The notes below the pieces were generated by a model that had not been told where the DNA came from, did not search any database, and was given only the letters and a program-made list of their open reading frames with translations. Of a stretch of 30,604 nucleotides of DNA, positions 30,232 to 30,604 are shown one piece after another (position 1 is the stretch's first letter; each line of letters starts with the position of its first letter). Position numbers and translations under genes: made by a program. This DNA is from Bacillota bacterium (GTDB taxonomy: Bacteria > Bacillota > Limnochordia > Darwinibacteriales > Darwinibacteriaceae), in NCBI GenBank assembly GCA_012799115.1, contig JAAZLY010000276.1, positions 1 through 30,604 on the forward strand, written 5' to 3'.

Positions 30232-30604
30232 TTACCTACGCAGATTGTTGGCGGTTTGCAGCATATCGTCGGAAGCCTGAATAGCCTTAGAGTTACTTTC
30301 ATAGGCTCTTTGTGCCACAATCATATTCACCATTTCCTCGACGACCTGGACATTGGACATTTCCAAGAAATTCTGGCTCAGCATGCCAAAACCATCAAGA
30401 CCGGGCGTCCCAAGCATGGGTTCGCCACTAGCAGCTGTAGCGGTGTAGAGATTGCGGCCCTCACTCTTAAGTCCAGCTGAGTTCACAAAACGGACAATTT
30501 GTAGTTCACCAATACGACCCGGCTCACTATCACCAGGCTGCATAACAGTGACAGTACCGTCAGAACCAATGCTCAGCTCCAATGAATCGGAAGGTACAAT
30601 AATC
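30232..30604 (-). CDS. flgG: Flagellar distal rod protein FlgG (partial, 5' end off window)
   Basis: The last 123 codons of flgG; the frame stays open to the right edge. The C-terminal FlgG block is clear: a TVTVMQPGDSEPGRIGELQI strand region, FVNSAGLKSEGRNLYTATA, FLEMSNVQVVEEMVNMIVAQ, then RAYESNSKAIQASDDML. FlgG is the distal rod subunit that passes through the P and L rings. The sister proteins FlgE and FlgF share parts of this ending, but the position before flgA and the SSNVQVVEEM-type core favour FlgG. The start lies outside the window. Confidence 0.9.
   Translation of the reverse strand, partial: IIVPSDSLELSIGSDGTVTVMQPGDSEPGRIGELQIVRFVNSAGLKSEGRNLYTATAASGEPMLGTPGLDGFGMLSQNFLEMSNVQVVEEMVNMIVAQRAYESNSKAIQASDDMLQTANNLRR

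Overview
The window is a one-strand envelope and flagellum locus. All 27 supported genes lie on the minus strand, so transcription runs from right to left. The content is that of a bacterium with an outer membrane: flagellar P- and L-ring genes, BamA, Skp-like chaperones, an Lpt lipopolysaccharide-transport set, an SLH-domain porin of the OmpM type and an outer-membrane polysaccharide exporter. SLH-anchored porin, DUF3084, a SpoIVB-type S55 peptidase domain, strong GGAGG ribosome binding sites and frequent GTG/TTG starts together suggest a diderm member of the Bacillota (Limnochordia-, Halanaerobiales- or Negativicutes-like). This placement is an inference; no 16S rRNA or ribosomal protein gene is present to test it.

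In transcription order. (1) 30604-27320: the end of flgG, then flgA, flgH, flgI and a short flgJ, closed by a strong terminator. (2) 27265-22096: a secreted phosphodiester-glycosidase-like protein, a secreted S55-type peptidase-like protein and bamA, closed by a strong terminator. (3) 22091-20925: an extended -10 promoter, then two Skp/OmpH-like genes and a terminator. (4) 20899-15768: a small beta-barrel protein, then lptF/G, lptD, lptC and lptA, the last three overlapping by 4 nt at each junction. (5) 15738-9308: a clear extended -10 promoter, then an unusual membrane protein with a very large extracytoplasmic domain, a GlnQ-type ATPase, fabZ, an lpxB-like gene, lptB and a DUF3084 gene. (6) 9307-6655: a 387-nt non-coding leader, the OmpM-like porin and a terminator, then a small RuvX/YqgF-like gene. 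(7) 6112-1: a second beta-barrel protein with a degenerate SLH domain, a repeat-containing secreted protein, a polysaccharide export protein with nine SLBB repeats, and the 5' part of a Wzz/GumC-like chain-length regulator.

The genes fit one theme. LptF, LptB, LptC, LptA and LptD would carry lipopolysaccharide to the surface. BamA and the Skp-like proteins would fold the barrels (LptD, OmpM and the small barrels). OmpM would tie the outer membrane to the wall through its SLH domain. The Wza/Wzz pair would export a polysaccharide. FlgA, FlgH and FlgI would let the flagellar rod cross the outer membrane.

The most unusual parts are the ABC-like pair at 12832-15683, the nine-repeat SLBB exporter, the divergent LpxB without other lpx genes, the S55 protein with its Ser and His motifs in reversed order, and the long structured leader before ompM. 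No tRNA, rRNA, CRISPR array or insertion sequence was seen.
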